A model generated the notes under the pieces. It was not told where the DNA came from and made no database searches. It worked only from the letters and a program-made list of their open reading frames with translations. A program made the position numbers and the translations under genes. From Lewinellaceae bacterium (GTDB lineage Bacteria > Bacteroidota > Bacteroidia > Chitinophagales > Saprospiraceae): a stretch of 64,000 nucleotides of DNA. The stretch is from contig JACJXW010000004.1 of the NCBI GenBank assembly GCA_020636405.1, forward strand, positions 1,426,001 to 1,490,000, in the 5' to 3' direction. Below, one piece after another: positions 16,796 through 26,072 of this stretch (position 1 is its first letter; each line of letters begins with the position of its first letter).

Positions 16796-19700
16796 ATGCC
16801 GTATTCTACCCAGGCAGATATTTATGTGATGCCCCACAATAACGTAAGTATAATGCCATTTTCCAGGTTTACCGTACAAAAACGCCAGTTTGGCTTCACT
16901 GCTTCGACCGGGCCGGGCCGTTCGCCGTCCACCGTCCGCCTGCCAGGCCTTCTGAAGGCGGCCTTTCACAACACCTTCGCCCTCCTCTTGCTTGGGCTGT
17001 TCTTTTTCGGAGGCATGCTCCCACCTCTTTTCTCCCAGGCCCACCTCTTCGAGGCCCGCCTGCTGACTACCGAAGACGGCCTGGCCAACCTGATGACTTA
17101 CTCAGTATATAAAGACAAGCGGGGCTTTATTTGGGTGGGAACCGCCTACGGGCTGAACCGGTATGACGGGTACAGCTTCAGGTTGTTTACCCGGGAAAAA
17201 AACGCCTTGCGCGCCAATGCGAATATTACCCGCATCATTGAAGATGAAGATGGAAGGCTCTGGCTGTTTTACGGAGGCTGGTGTCATTTCATTTCCCAGC
17301 CTTTTGTAATAGAGTCCATAGACATCTTTGACCCGAAATCGGAGCAGGCTGTTCCATTTGACACGCTCTTTTCAGGCATTGCCCCTTTCAAAGCCAACGA
17401 GGTTTATCTTCCGAAGATACTTGACCCCGAAAACAGGCTATGGATCCATACCAAAAATGGGGCGCTCTATCTTTTCAGCAATGGCCGGTTTGAAAAGATC
17501 TTTCAGCAGGCCGGCGCCTTTTTCCGGTGCATCACGGCCGGCGAGAAAGGAAATGTCTGGCTGGGTTGGGAGAATAACCTTGCCGCTATCGATCCCTCAG
17601 GGAAAGTTCTCGAGCAGGTGAAATTACCCTATCAGGTTGTCGGGATCTGGGCAGGGCCAGGCCCAGGCATCTGGGGAGCGGCCAAGTATGAGAAAGGCCA
17701 ACCGATATCCCTTTGGCACAAGCCGAAAAACAGCCCCGTAATGCCTTTCCGTCTTATGCGCAAAGGGCAACCGGCCGAGCTGCAAAAAGTTTACCCCTTT
17801 TTGTACCGCAACCAAAAAGGGTATTGGTTCGCAAGTATTGAAAACCAGCTTCACCTGTTTGATCCTCAGGGAAAATGGTTGTGCAACTACAATACCCTGC
17901 TGGAGAAAAACCTGGATAGCAACTTCTCCGGTTCTTTTGAAAACGGCGGCAGGTTGTGGCTAACCTCTTCTTCCGGAGTTCTTAAAGCAAGCGCCAGGGC
18001 CAACCCTTTTCAGTTGATTCACAGAAAAGAAAACATGCTCTCGGATTGCCGGAGCATCACCGAAGATGAGAAGGGAAACATTTACTTCCTGAATAATAAT
18101 GCCTACCAATGGGATGTACATACTCAGGAGTGCAGAGAGCTCCCCAACAGCTTTGGCGCCGCTGTTGCTTTGCTGTATAATGACAGCACCCTTTGGGCGG
18201 GCACTTACGGGGAAAGCCCGATGGGATTCGAAGTGGGCCTGAGAACCGGTAAAAGAACCGAGTACGTTCCTTTCCGCAGGGATAAGTTCCTCGTCCATGC
18301 TTTGGCGAAAACCGGCGAGCCCGGCAGGTATCTGGCAGGGCTCAACAAGGGCCTGGCTTACCTGGACCTGAGGCAGAAAAAGCTCCTTCCGTATGAAGGA
18401 TACGATCTCAATAATGGCAAAGACAGCCTGCTGGAGCAAAGCGAGGTAAATTTTATTCATAAGAATACTTCGGGGTACTGGCTTGCGACGAATAATGGCA
18501 TCTTTTTGGTGAAAGAGGGCAAGGGAGTAATCCGGCACTTCGACAAATCCAACGGCCATCTGCCCTTCAATTACATCCGGCATATTTATGAAGATAACGA
18601 GGGCGTGTTCTGGCTGGCTACCAGGGGCGGGGGCGTGATCCGATGGCGCCTTCAGTTCTCTGAAGAAGGTGAGCAATCAGGAAATGCACTATCTGCCGCG
18701 TCAAAGAGCAGCTACAAACAATTCACCATGGAGGATGGCCTGGCCGATAATTTCACCTACGCCGTTTACGAAGACGATTACAGTAAACTTTGGATACCGA
18801 GCGACAAGGGCTTGATGCAGATGGATAAAGCTTCGTTCCTCGTGAGGACATTCACCACGGAGGACGGCCTGCCGCACAACGAGTTTAATTTTTCAGCTCA
18901 TTATCAGGCAAAGGACGGCACTCTGTATTTTGGCGGGCTGGGCGGCCTGATCACCTTTCATCCCAGGGTGTTTGCCGACAGAGGCGCCAATTCAACCCCT
19001 ATGGCCTTTACCGGCTATTATGTCCTGGAAGAGGGCGCCGATAAAATGGCGGATAAAACCCAACTCCTTCAGCAGGGCGGCGCCATAACCATCCGCCCCG
19101 GCGATAAATTCTTCGAGCTCCATTTTACGTTGCTGGATTATGAGGATACCGATAAGCATCGTTATGCCTACCAGATAGAGGGCTACAGCGATAACTGGAA
19201 TTACATCGATGAGAATTCCATCCGCATCACGAACCTGCCTTATGGAAATTATACTTTGAGGATACAGGGGCAGAACAGCAGCCATGGCTGGTCGGAGCGG
19301 GAATTATCGTTGGCGATCCGTGTCGCAAAGCCTTTTTACCTGCAATGGTGGTTCATTGCTGCTGTCGCCCTTTTGGCGGGGGGCGCCACCCTGGCTGCCG
19401 TGCAGTGGCGGATCAGAGAGCTGGAAAGTGGGAAAGAACGCCTGGAAGTGGAAGTACATAAGCGAACCCGGCAGTTGGAAGAACAAAACCGGCAGATCGA
19501 AGCCGACAAACAGGTCATCGCCACCCAGGCCGAAGAACTGAAAGCCCTGGACAAGGCCAAAACCCGCTTCTTTTCCAACATCACCCACGAGTTCCGCACC
19601 CCCCTGACCCTCATCATCGGCCCGCTGGAGCAGGTCATCGCTGAACAACCGCCGCCTACCATCTTCCGCCGCCGCCTGAATGGCGTGCTAAGAAATGCCC

Positions 19701-21142
19701 GCCACCTCCTGGGCCTGATCAACCAGATGCTCGACCTGTCCAAGATCGAAAGCGGGCGGATGCAAACCGAAGCGGCGCGGGGCGACCTCGTCGCGTATAC
19801 GCAGGAACTGATCAAGCGGTTCGAACCCCTGGTAGTTAAAAAAGGCCTGCGGCTGAGTTTCGTCGCCCATCAGGAGCGCTGGGAAACGCAGTTCGACAAA
19901 GACAAGTGGGACAAGATCGTATACAACCTCCTTTCCAACGCTATGAAATTCACCCGGCCCGGCAATGCCATTCAAGTGAGCCTGGCGCGCGCAGAACAAA
20001 ACAGCGCGGAATGCATCCGGCTGGATGTGAAAGACACGGGGATCGGCATCGACAAAGAGCAGGTAGAGCATATCTTCGACCGGTTCTATCAAGCCCCCCC
20101 CAGCCCCCCCAAAGGGGGGGAGGGACAGGACTCCTCCCCCTACGAGGGAGGCTGGGAGGGGGCCGGCGGCACGGGTATCGGCCTTGCCCTGGTCAAAGAA
20201 CTGGTGGAGCTTCAGGGCGGCCAGATCCGGGTGTCCAGTGAAATCGGTAAAGGCACTTCTTTCGAGTTGCTGCTGCCGGTATTGCAATCCGATCAAGCCA
20301 AGCCGCTGGACATCAGTGCAGACGCCGTTTTCCTGCCTGTTCCGGCCCCGCTGGAAGAAAAACCTGCCCCCATTGCGCAAGCTGCCGCTTCGAGTGGGCG
20401 AGAGCCACTGGAATTGCTCCTCATTGAAGACAATGCCGAAATGCGGGAATACATTCGTTACTGCATTGACCCTTCCCGGTACAACATCACCGAAGCCGCC
20501 GATGGAGAAGAGGGCATCCAAAAAGCTACAGCCCTGGTCCCCGACCTGATCATCTCGGACTTGATGATGCCGAAAAAGGACGGCTTTGCCGTTACCCAGG
20601 CCATTCGGAGCAACCTTAGTACCTCCCACATCCCCCTCATCCTGCTGACTGCCCGGGCCTCTCTGGAAAGCCGCCTCGAGGGCCTGCAACGCGGCGCCGA
20701 CGCCTACCTCACCAAGCCCTTCAGCCCGCAGGAACTGGCCCTGCGCATCGAAAAGCTCATCGAGATCCGCCGCTTGCTGCAGCAGCGGTATCAGGATGGG
20801 GCTACTTCCACAAGTGACGACGCCTACCGGCAGGAAAATGAGTTCATTACCAACCTTAGAGCATACATCCTCGAACATATCGACGAGCCTAACCTCAATG
20901 GCGATCATATCGGCCGGCACTTCGGCATGAGCCGCGTGCACCTGCACCGCAAGCTCAAAGCCCTCACCGGGCAACCTATCACGGATTTTGTTCGTTCCAT
21001 CCGCCTGCAGAAAGCCCTGGAACTGATCCGGGAAGGGGAACTGAATGTCTCGGAAATCGCCTACCAGGCCGGCTTTTCTTCGGTCAGCCATTTTTCGCGC
21101 TCGTTTAAGAAGGCGTATGGGAAAAGCCCTTCGGAGGTGTGA
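16796..21142 (+). CDS. Hybrid two-component sensor/regulator (HTCS) B
   Basis: A 1448-residue one-protein two-component system. Order: signal peptide around residues 60-80 (FALLLLGLFFFGGMLPPLFSQ), two-component propeller repeats (about 85-750; EDGLANLMTYSVYKDKRGFIWVGT), Y_Y_Y domain (about 760-845), membrane helix (about 849-870), HisKA with His931, HATPase with an inserted Pro/Gly-rich ATP lid, receiver with phospho-acceptor Asp1255 and Lys1307, and AraC-type HTH (about 1350-1448). The propeller faces the periplasm and likely senses a glycan fragment, but no SusC/SusD or glycosidase is adjacent. The first 45 or so residues cover intergenic-repeat sequence, so a later start is possible. Confidence 0.85.
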   Translation: MPYSTQADIYVMPHNNVSIMPFSRFTVQKRQFGFTASTGPGRSPSTVRLPGLLKAAFHNTFALLLLGLFFFGGMLPPLFSQAHLFEARLLTTEDGLANLMTYSVYKDKRGFIWVGTAYGLNRYDGYSFRLFTREKNALRANANITRIIEDEDGRLWLFYGGWCHFISQPFVIESIDIFDPKSEQAVPFDTLFSGIAPFKANEVYLPKILDPENRLWIHTKNGALYLFSNGRFEKIFQQAGAFFRCITAGEKGNVWLGWENNLAAIDPSGKVLEQVKLPYQVVGIWAGPGPGIWGAAKYEKGQPISLWHKPKNSPVMPFRLMRKGQPAELQKVYPFLYRNQKGYWFASIENQLHLFDPQGKWLCNYNTLLEKNLDSNFSGSFENGGRLWLTSSSGVLKASARANPFQLIHRKENMLSDCRSITEDEKGNIYFLNNNAYQWDVHTQECRELPNSFGAAVALLYNDSTLWAGTYGESPMGFEVGLRTGKRTEYVPFRRDKFLVHALAKTGEPGRYLAGLNKGLAYLDLRQKKLLPYEGYDLNNGKDSLLEQSEVNFIHKNTSGYWLATNNGIFLVKEGKGVIRHFDKSNGHLPFNYIRHIYEDNEGVFWLATRGGGVIRWRLQFSEEGEQSGNALSAASKSSYKQFTMEDGLADNFTYAVYEDDYSKLWIPSDKGLMQMDKASFLVRTFTTEDGLPHNEFNFSAHYQAKDGTLYFGGLGGLITFHPRVFADRGANSTPMAFTGYYVLEEGADKMADKTQLLQQGGAITIRPGDKFFELHFTLLDYEDTDKHRYAYQIEGYSDNWNYIDENSIRITNLPYGNYTLRIQGQNSSHGWSERELSLAIRVAKPFYLQWWFIAAVALLAGGATLAAVQWRIRELESGKERLEVEVHKRTRQLEEQNRQIEADKQVIATQAEELKALDKAKTRFFSNITHEFRTPLTLIIGPLEQVIAEQPPPTIFRRRLNGVLRNARHLLGLINQMLDLSKIESGRMQTEAARGDLVAYTQELIKRFEPLVVKKGLRLSFVAHQERWETQFDKDKWDKIVYNLLSNAMKFTRPGNAIQVSLARAEQNSAECIRLDVKDTGIGIDKEQVEHIFDRFYQAPPSPPKGGEGQDSSPYEGGWEGAGGTGIGLALVKELVELQGGQIRVSSEIGKGTSFELLLPVLQSDQAKPLDISADAVFLPVPAPLEEKPAPIAQAAASSGREPLELLLIEDNAEMREYIRYCIDPSRYNITEAADGEEGIQKATALVPDLIISDLMMPKKDGFAVTQAIRSNLSTSHIPLILLTARASLESRLEGLQRGADAYLTKPFSPQELALRIEKLIEIRRLLQQRYQDGATSTSDDAYRQENEFITNLRAYILEHIDEPNLNGDHIGRHFGMSRVHLHRKLKALTGQPITDFVRSIRLQKALELIREGELNVSEIAYQAGFSSVSHFSRSFKKAYGKSPSEV
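19550..21142 (+). repeat. 1.6-kb near-identical direct repeat (3' half of HTCS B)
   Basis: Partner of 14979-16570. It covers HisKA, HATPase, receiver and HTH coding sequence. This copy keeps the reading frame (C8 tract). The nine silent differences clustered near 20970-21010 suggest a short patch converted from, or retained from, another paralogue. Confidence 0.85.
20093..20164. repeat. GC-rich palindromic repeat inserted in HTCS B kinase ATP-lid coding sequence
   Basis: Same element as at 15522, here in frame. It is translated as APPSPPKGGEGQDSS followed by PYEGGWEGAG between the F box (IFDRFYQ) and G box (GTGIGLAL). It lengthens the lid by about 15 residues relative to HTCS C. Confidence 0.7.
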
Positions 21143-21156
21143 CTATTATCGCTCCT

Positions 21157-21185
21157 ACTTTTTGTTTAACTTGCCAACAAAAAGC
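21157..21185. repeat. 29-bp dispersed hairpin repeat, copy 2
   Basis: Exact copy of 8978-9006 (arms CTTTTTGTT/AACAAAAAG, loop TAACTTGCC). It begins 15 nt after the HTCS B stop codon, where it could act as a terminator, and directly precedes another gene remnant. Confidence 0.65.
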
Positions 21186-21195
21186 GGTCCGATAG

Positions 21196-21342
21196 GAATG
21201 GAGGAAAGCGGCTGATGATCAGCGCCTATCCCGCAAGCAATTATTCCTAATCCTCATCAGCACTTTCGGCCTGAAAGAAAACTCACATAGCCTGGGGCTG
21301 GTTGCCCGGGCGCTGGGCATGGACGATCTCTTTGAAAAATAA
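21196..21342 (+). pseudogene. C-terminal remnant of an ATP-binding (AAA-type) protein
   Basis: An open frame reads EWRKADDQRLSRKQLFLILI, then STFGLKENSHSLGLVARALGMDDLFEK and a stop. The TFGLKENSHS...MDDLF ending resembles the tail of archaeal-type/AAA ATP-binding proteins frequent in Bacteroidota. No start or P-loop precedes it, as a TAG lies at 21193. The family call rests on recall of the motif and is tentative. Confidence 0.4.
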
Positions 21343-21355
21343 AGCTAACTACCGG

Positions 21356-21432
21356 CAATTGGCTGTTATACTGACGCACGGCTGGTTTGGTCATTTCAAA
21401 ACCAGTGTGGTCAGTATAGCTGTTGGCCATTG
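21356..21432. repeat. Long imperfect inverted repeat upstream of S9 peptidase
   Basis: CAATTGGCTGTTATACTGAC (21356-21375) is an imperfect reverse complement of the stretch at 21410-21432 (GTCAGTATAGCTGTTGGCCATTG), with further pairing inside. It lies about 100 nt upstream of the peptidase start and may be an operator, leader hairpin or small element remnant. Confidence 0.4.
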
Positions 21433-21528
21433 GCGCGAAATGCCCCAAAGTGCCGGGAAAAATTTGCTGATCCGGGCGGCGAATACCCATACAACCGTAT
21501 CTTTGCCCGCGCAACCAAACCAAACCGC

Positions 21529-23901
21529 ATGCAAAAGCCTTTCCTGACCATTCTGCTACTGGCTTTTTCCCTTTCCCTTATCGCTCAGCCGGTCAACAAC
21601 CGCTCAACGCTCACGATCGAACAGATCATGCAGGGCGAGGCCTTCGTCGGCCACCTGCCCGAAGGCATCCACTGGAGCGAGGACGGCCGCACCATCTACT
21701 TCAGCTGGCAACGGGGCCAGGATAGCCTGCGCAGCCCGTACAAGGTGGCAATAACCGGTGACAGAACCCCCTTGCCCCTCACCCTGGAAGAGCAGAAAGC
21801 CCTGCCCGAAGACGGCGATTACAACGCCGATCGCACACTGAAGGCCTACGAAAAGAACGGCGACCTCTTCCTGCTGGAACCGGCAACCGGCAAGGTAAAA
21901 CAGATCACCAATACGGTAGGGCAGGAGCGGAGCCCCCGTTTCTCCGGCGACGGATCCAAAGTGGTCTACACCTTCGACGATAACCTCTACGCCTGGGACC
22001 GGGCCAGCGGCGCCACCGAACAACTGACCGACTTCCGCAAGGGCAGCAAAAAGGAAGAACCGGCCCTGCCCGAATACCAGCAGTGGCTGAAGGAAGATCA
22101 GCGGGGGCTCTTCGAAGTGCTGCGCGAACGCAAGGCCGAAGAAGAGAAAAGAACATCCCGGCGGGAAGCATTAAAACCGAAACGCCCCCTGGAGGCCTAC
22201 TACGGCAATAAGCGCTTGTCCAGCCTGCAGGCCAGCCCCGATCTGCGCTTCGCCACCTTCCGGCTGACGAATGACAGGAATGCCCAGAATACCATGGTCC
22301 CCGCCTTCGTCACCGAATCCGGCTACATCGATGAGCAGCGCGCCCGCCCCAAGGTGGGCAGCCCCCAGGACACCCATGAGATGGGCATCTACGACCGGCA
22401 GCGCGATACCTTCTACATGGTGGATGTCAAAAACCTGGAGGGCATCAAGGCCAAGCCCGCCTTCCTGTACGAATACCATACCGATACTGTTCCCTTCAAC
22501 CCGGAGTACGACCAACCTAAGCCCGCCATCATCCTGGGCCCTGTTTTTTCCGAAGGCGGCCAGGCGGCGGTGGTGGTGCGCTCCCAGGACAATAAAGATC
22601 GCTGGATCGCCACCCTGGACCTCGAACAGGGCGCCCTGAACCAGCTCGACTGGCAGCACGACGAAGCCTGGATCGGCGGCCCCGGCATCGTCCGCTGGGA
22701 TTTCTCCACCGGCACGCTCGGTTGGCTGAGCGAAGAGCTGCTCTACTACCAGTCGGAAGCCACCGGCTTTTCCCACCTGTACACCGTCAATGTGCGCACC
22801 GGCGAAAAGCGGGCGCTCACCAGCGGCGCCTGGGAAGTGCATGATGTGCAGCTCTCCCGCGACAAGCGCTTTTTCTACCTCACCGCCAGTGCCGAAGGGC
22901 CGCACGAGCAGCACTTCTACCGCCTGCCCGCTGCCGGCGGCAAGCTGGAAAAGATCAGCAACCGCCCGGGCAACCATGAGGTGAGCCTCTCGCCGGACGA
23001 GCGCCACCTGGCCATTCGCTATTCCTACAGCAACCAGCCGTGGGAACTGTACCTGATGGAGAACAAAGCCGGGGCAAAGATGGAGCGCCTGACCGAAAGC
23101 ACTACCGAAAACTTCAATGCCTACTCCTGGCGGGAACCGCAGATCATCAACTTCACCGCCCGCGACGGAGCAAAGGTGCCTGCCCGCCTGTATCGCCCGG
23201 AAAACGCCAGGCCCGGCGGACCGGCGGTCATCTTCGTACATGGCGCCGGCTACCTGCAGAACGTCCACCGCTGGTGGAGCAGCTATTACCGGGAATACAT
23301 GTTCCACAACCTGCTGGTGGACAATGGCTATACCGTGCTGGATATCGACTACCGGGGCAGCGCCGGCTACGGCCGCAACTGGCGCGCCGGTATCTACCGC
23401 CACATGGGCGGCAAAGACCTGGACGACCAGGTGGACGGCGCGAAATACCTGGCTGAAGAACTGGGTGTCGATCCGCAGCGCATCGGCATCTACGGCGGAT
23501 CCTACGGCGGCTTCATCACCCTGATGGCCTTGTTTACCTCGCCCGGCACCTTCCAGGCGGGCGCCGCCCTGCGATCGGTCACCGACTGGGCGCATTACAA
23601 CCACGGCTATACCTCCGACATCCTCAATACGCCGGTGGAAGACAGCCTGGCCTACCGCCGCAGTTCGCCCATCTATTTCGCTGAAGGGCTGCAGGACAGG
23701 CTGCTCATCCTGCACGGCATGGTGGACGACAACGTGCAGTTCCAGGACGTAGTGCGCCTGGCCCAGCGGCTCATCGAGCTGGGTAAAGACAACTGGGAGT
23801 TCGCTGTCTTTCCGGTCGAAGCGCATGGTTTCGTGGAGCCCAGCAGCTGGGCCGATGAGTACAAGCGGATCTTCCGGCTGTTTGAAGAGGAGCTGAAGTG
23901 A
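21529..23901 (+). CDS. S9-family serine peptidase (prolyl oligopeptidase/DPP-IV-like), secreted
   Basis: A 790-residue enzyme. Signal peptide MQKPFLTILLLAFSLSLIAQ supports the ATG at 21529 over 21430. A beta-propeller (about 40-540) is followed by an alpha/beta hydrolase domain with nucleophile Ser658 in YGGSYGG, acid Asp733/734 in GMVDDNV and His766 in EAHGF, at spacings typical of DPP-IV-like enzymes. Such peptidases cut peptides after Pro or similar residues at the cell surface or in the periplasm. Length and motifs are complete. The gene stands alone with a repeat-rich spacer on both sides. Confidence 0.88.
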   Translation: MQKPFLTILLLAFSLSLIAQPVNNRSTLTIEQIMQGEAFVGHLPEGIHWSEDGRTIYFSWQRGQDSLRSPYKVAITGDRTPLPLTLEEQKALPEDGDYNADRTLKAYEKNGDLFLLEPATGKVKQITNTVGQERSPRFSGDGSKVVYTFDDNLYAWDRASGATEQLTDFRKGSKKEEPALPEYQQWLKEDQRGLFEVLRERKAEEEKRTSRREALKPKRPLEAYYGNKRLSSLQASPDLRFATFRLTNDRNAQNTMVPAFVTESGYIDEQRARPKVGSPQDTHEMGIYDRQRDTFYMVDVKNLEGIKAKPAFLYEYHTDTVPFNPEYDQPKPAIILGPVFSEGGQAAVVVRSQDNKDRWIATLDLEQGALNQLDWQHDEAWIGGPGIVRWDFSTGTLGWLSEELLYYQSEATGFSHLYTVNVRTGEKRALTSGAWEVHDVQLSRDKRFFYLTASAEGPHEQHFYRLPAAGGKLEKISNRPGNHEVSLSPDERHLAIRYSYSNQPWELYLMENKAGAKMERLTESTTENFNAYSWREPQIINFTARDGAKVPARLYRPENARPGGPAVIFVHGAGYLQNVHRWWSSYYREYMFHNLLVDNGYTVLDIDYRGSAGYGRNWRAGIYRHMGGKDLDDQVDGAKYLAEELGVDPQRIGIYGGSYGGFITLMALFTSPGTFQAGAALRSVTDWAHYNHGYTSDILNTPVEDSLAYRRSSPIYFAEGLQDRLLILHGMVDDNVQFQDVVRLAQRLIELGKDNWEFAVFPVEAHGFVEPSSWADEYKRIFRLFEEELK

Positions 23902-23914
23902 TGGGTAAGCCGGA

Positions 23915-24045
23915 AGTGGGAATTCGGAAGTGGGGCCCCTTCGTCAACACCTTCGCCAACACTACGGTGCTCGGAGAAGGCTACGGCGAACGGGAGAAAG
24001 CGGAAGCGGAACATCAAAAATCAAAAATCGAACATCAAAAATCAA
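23915..24045. repeat. Short-period intergenic repeats
   Basis: The spacer holds a GGAAGTGGGAATTCGGAAGTGGGG motif followed by AACATCAAAAATCAAA units near 24006-24045. Related GGAAGTCGGAAG motifs occur near 30257 and 55085. No coding sequence is apparent between 23902 and 24149. Confidence 0.5.
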
Positions 24046-24059
24046 AGAGGGCCCGCCTT

Positions 24060-24089
24060 TTGCAGATACAAAGTTTTCCGCTATTTTAC
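24060..24089 (+). promoter_or_regulatory. Possible promoter of the 24150 gene
   Basis: TTG at 24060-24062 and TATTTTAC at 24082-24089 are separated by 19 nt, close to the Bacteroidota -33/-7 layout (TTG, 19-21 nt, TAnnTTTG), with two mismatches in the -7 box. Confidence 0.3.
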
Positions 24090-24149
24090 ATGTCGTACCT
24101 CAAAAATCGCAAATCGAATATCGCAAATCACTAAACATCCACTATCACC

Positions 24150-25046
24150 ATGGGAATGCTTCAAGTTGTCATTGGCCTCGTTTTCGTGCTGCTTTTGCTT
24201 AGCCTGCTGGCCTCTACTGTCATGGAATTGCTGGCCTCGTTCATGTCCCTGCGTGGGAAGAACCTGGAAAAGGCCCTGCGCAATATGCTGGCCTATACCG
24301 ATAAAGATGAAGAAATGCTGGCCGCCTTCAAGGAAAATTCGCTGTACAAGCAACTGGGCGCCAAGTACGGTAGCCGTCGCCGTTCTCCATCCTACATCGA
24401 TGACGAGACGTTTCAGTCCATCCTGATGGATATCATCCTCAAGGGAGAAAAGGCGGATAAGCTGGAAGCCAAGATCGATAGTCTGGCGGATGAAGACCTG
24501 AAGAATGTGCTCAAACAGTTCTACCGGGAAGCAGGCAATGACGTTGATGCGTTCAAGGGTAAAGTAAAGGGGTGGTACAACAGCGTGATGGACCGCGCAT
24601 CCGGTTGGTACAAGCGGTACACGCAAAAGATCCTCGTTGGCGTAGGCTTCCTCATCGCCGTCATTTTCAATGCCGACACCCTGGCCATCTACGAGCGCCT
24701 GGAGTCCGACCCCGACACCCTTCAGAAAGTGGTCAACCTGGCGGAAGATTTTGTGGACAGCGAGGACACCCTGGCGGTTAATGCCATTGCCGACCCGGAA
24801 TTCGAGGCCTCCCTCGATAAGCTGAAGGGCCTGGTCGATAACCAGATCGAGAGCGTACGCTCGCCGTTGGGGCTGGGCTGGAAGAACGTGGTTTGGTCGG
24901 AGGTGACCTGGTACGACGCCGTAACCAAAGTACTGGGATGGATCGTCACTGCTCTGGCCGTATCGTTGGGGGCGCCATTCTGGTTTGACCTGCTGCGGAA
25001 ACTGGTGAATATGCGTTCGTCCGGGAAGAAACCGGAAGAGGGGTAA
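24150..25046 (+). CDS. Uncharacterised membrane protein, 298 aa
   Basis: I do not recognise a named family. An N-terminal membrane helix (LQVVIGLVFVLLLLSLLASTVMELL) is followed by a charged soluble region (about 30-160), a second helix (about 168-186, KILVGVGFLIAVIFNADTLAI), another soluble stretch with repeated acidic helices (about 187-255), and a final helix (about 262-282, VLGWIVTALAVSLGAPFWFDLL). The pattern suits an inner-membrane protein with a large cytoplasmic or periplasmic middle domain. The ATG at 24150 follows a promoter-like sequence. The downstream flank is the 16-bp tandem array. Confidence 0.65.
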   Translation: MGMLQVVIGLVFVLLLLSLLASTVMELLASFMSLRGKNLEKALRNMLAYTDKDEEMLAAFKENSLYKQLGAKYGSRRRSPSYIDDETFQSILMDIILKGEKADKLEAKIDSLADEDLKNVLKQFYREAGNDVDAFKGKVKGWYNSVMDRASGWYKRYTQKILVGVGFLIAVIFNADTLAIYERLESDPDTLQKVVNLAEDFVDSEDTLAVNAIADPEFEASLDKLKGLVDNQIESVRSPLGLGWKNVVWSEVTWYDAVTKVLGWIVTALAVSLGAPFWFDLLRKLVNMRSSGKKPEEG

Positions 25047-25059
25047 TGATGGCTGGAGG

Positions 25060-25857
25060 CCTGAATGGTTTAATGGCCTGATTGTTTGATGGCCTGATTG
25101 TTTGATGGCTTGATTGTTTGATGGCCTGATTGTTTGATGGCTTGATTGTTTGATGGTACTTGATTGTGATTGTTTGATGGCTTGATTGTTTGATGGCTTG
25201 ATTGTTTGATGGCCTGATTGTTTGATGGCTTGATTGTTTGATGGCTTGATTGTTTGATGGCTTGATTGTTTGATGGCTTGATTGTTTGATGGCTTGATTG
25301 TTTGATGGCTTGATTGTTTGATTGTTTGATGGCTTGATTGTTTGATTTGATGGCTTGATTGTTTGATGTTTGATTGTTTGACCTTGATTGATTTGATGTT
25401 TGATGGCTGATTGTTTGATTGATTGTTTGATGGATTGTTGTTTGATGGCTTGATTGTTTGATGATTTGATGGCTTGATTGTTTGATGGTTTTGATGGTTG
25501 TTTGATGGCTTGATTGTTTGATTTGTTTGATTGATTGTTTGATTGTTTGATTGTTTGATTACCTGATTGTTTGATGGTTTGATGATTGTTTGATGGCTTT
25601 GATGGCTTGATTGTTTGATGGCCTGATTGTTTGATTGTTTGATTGATTGTTTGATGGCTTGATTGTTTGATGGCTTGATTGTTTGATTTGATTGTTTGAT
25701 TACTTGATTGTTTGATGGCTTGATTGTTTGATGGCTGATTGTTTGATGGCCTGATTGTTTGATGGCTTGATTGTTTGATGGCTTGATTGTTTGATGGCTT
25801 GATTGTTTGATGGCCTGATTGTTTAATGGCTTGATTGTTTGATGGCTTGATTGTTGC
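25060..25857. repeat. About 800-bp tandem array of a 16-bp unit
   Basis: About 50 units related to TGATTGTTTGATGGCT, themselves two 8-bp half units (TGATTGTT, TGATGGCT). Some units are shortened or joined (GATTTGATT, GGTTTTGATGG). The unit has few stops in either direction, so it gives a long artificial frame on the minus strand rich in Ser, Asn, Gln, Ile and Lys. I reject that frame as a gene. The array ends sharply at about 25857. Confidence 0.9.
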
Positions 25858-26072
25858 CGGGTTCCCCGTACCAGCGGATTTCATAAATCGCAGTGAAATT
25901 TTTTCACTCTCCCGGTCGTTGCTTATCTTTAAGAACTTGTTAGGAGCTGCAACCCGGCGATGGCATTCCCGGCCGGCTCGTAATGAGTTTTGAAGGAGTA
26001 GCTCCGCTGAGCAACCCTTCAAAATTCATTACTATACTAGCTATCACATACCAACGACGACCTTATATTACT

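Noticed and set aside
19688..21091. Long minus-strand open frame opposite the HTCS B output half, also present opposite HTCS A
   Set aside because: Its repetition is explained by the duplicated 1.6-kb segment; composition is that of a shadow frame.
22171..23826. Long minus-strand open frame opposite the S9 peptidase gene
   Set aside because: Antisense shadow with no recognisable family; the plus strand has the full catalytic triad.
25060..25857. CRISPR array
   Set aside because: The units are contiguous 16-mers without unique spacers and there are no cas genes nearby.
24946..26022. Long minus-strand open frame rich in Ser, Asn, Gln, Ile and Lys
   Set aside because: It is a translation of the 16-bp tandem array and its flanks; no signal, no family, and the repeat unit simply lacks stops in this frame.
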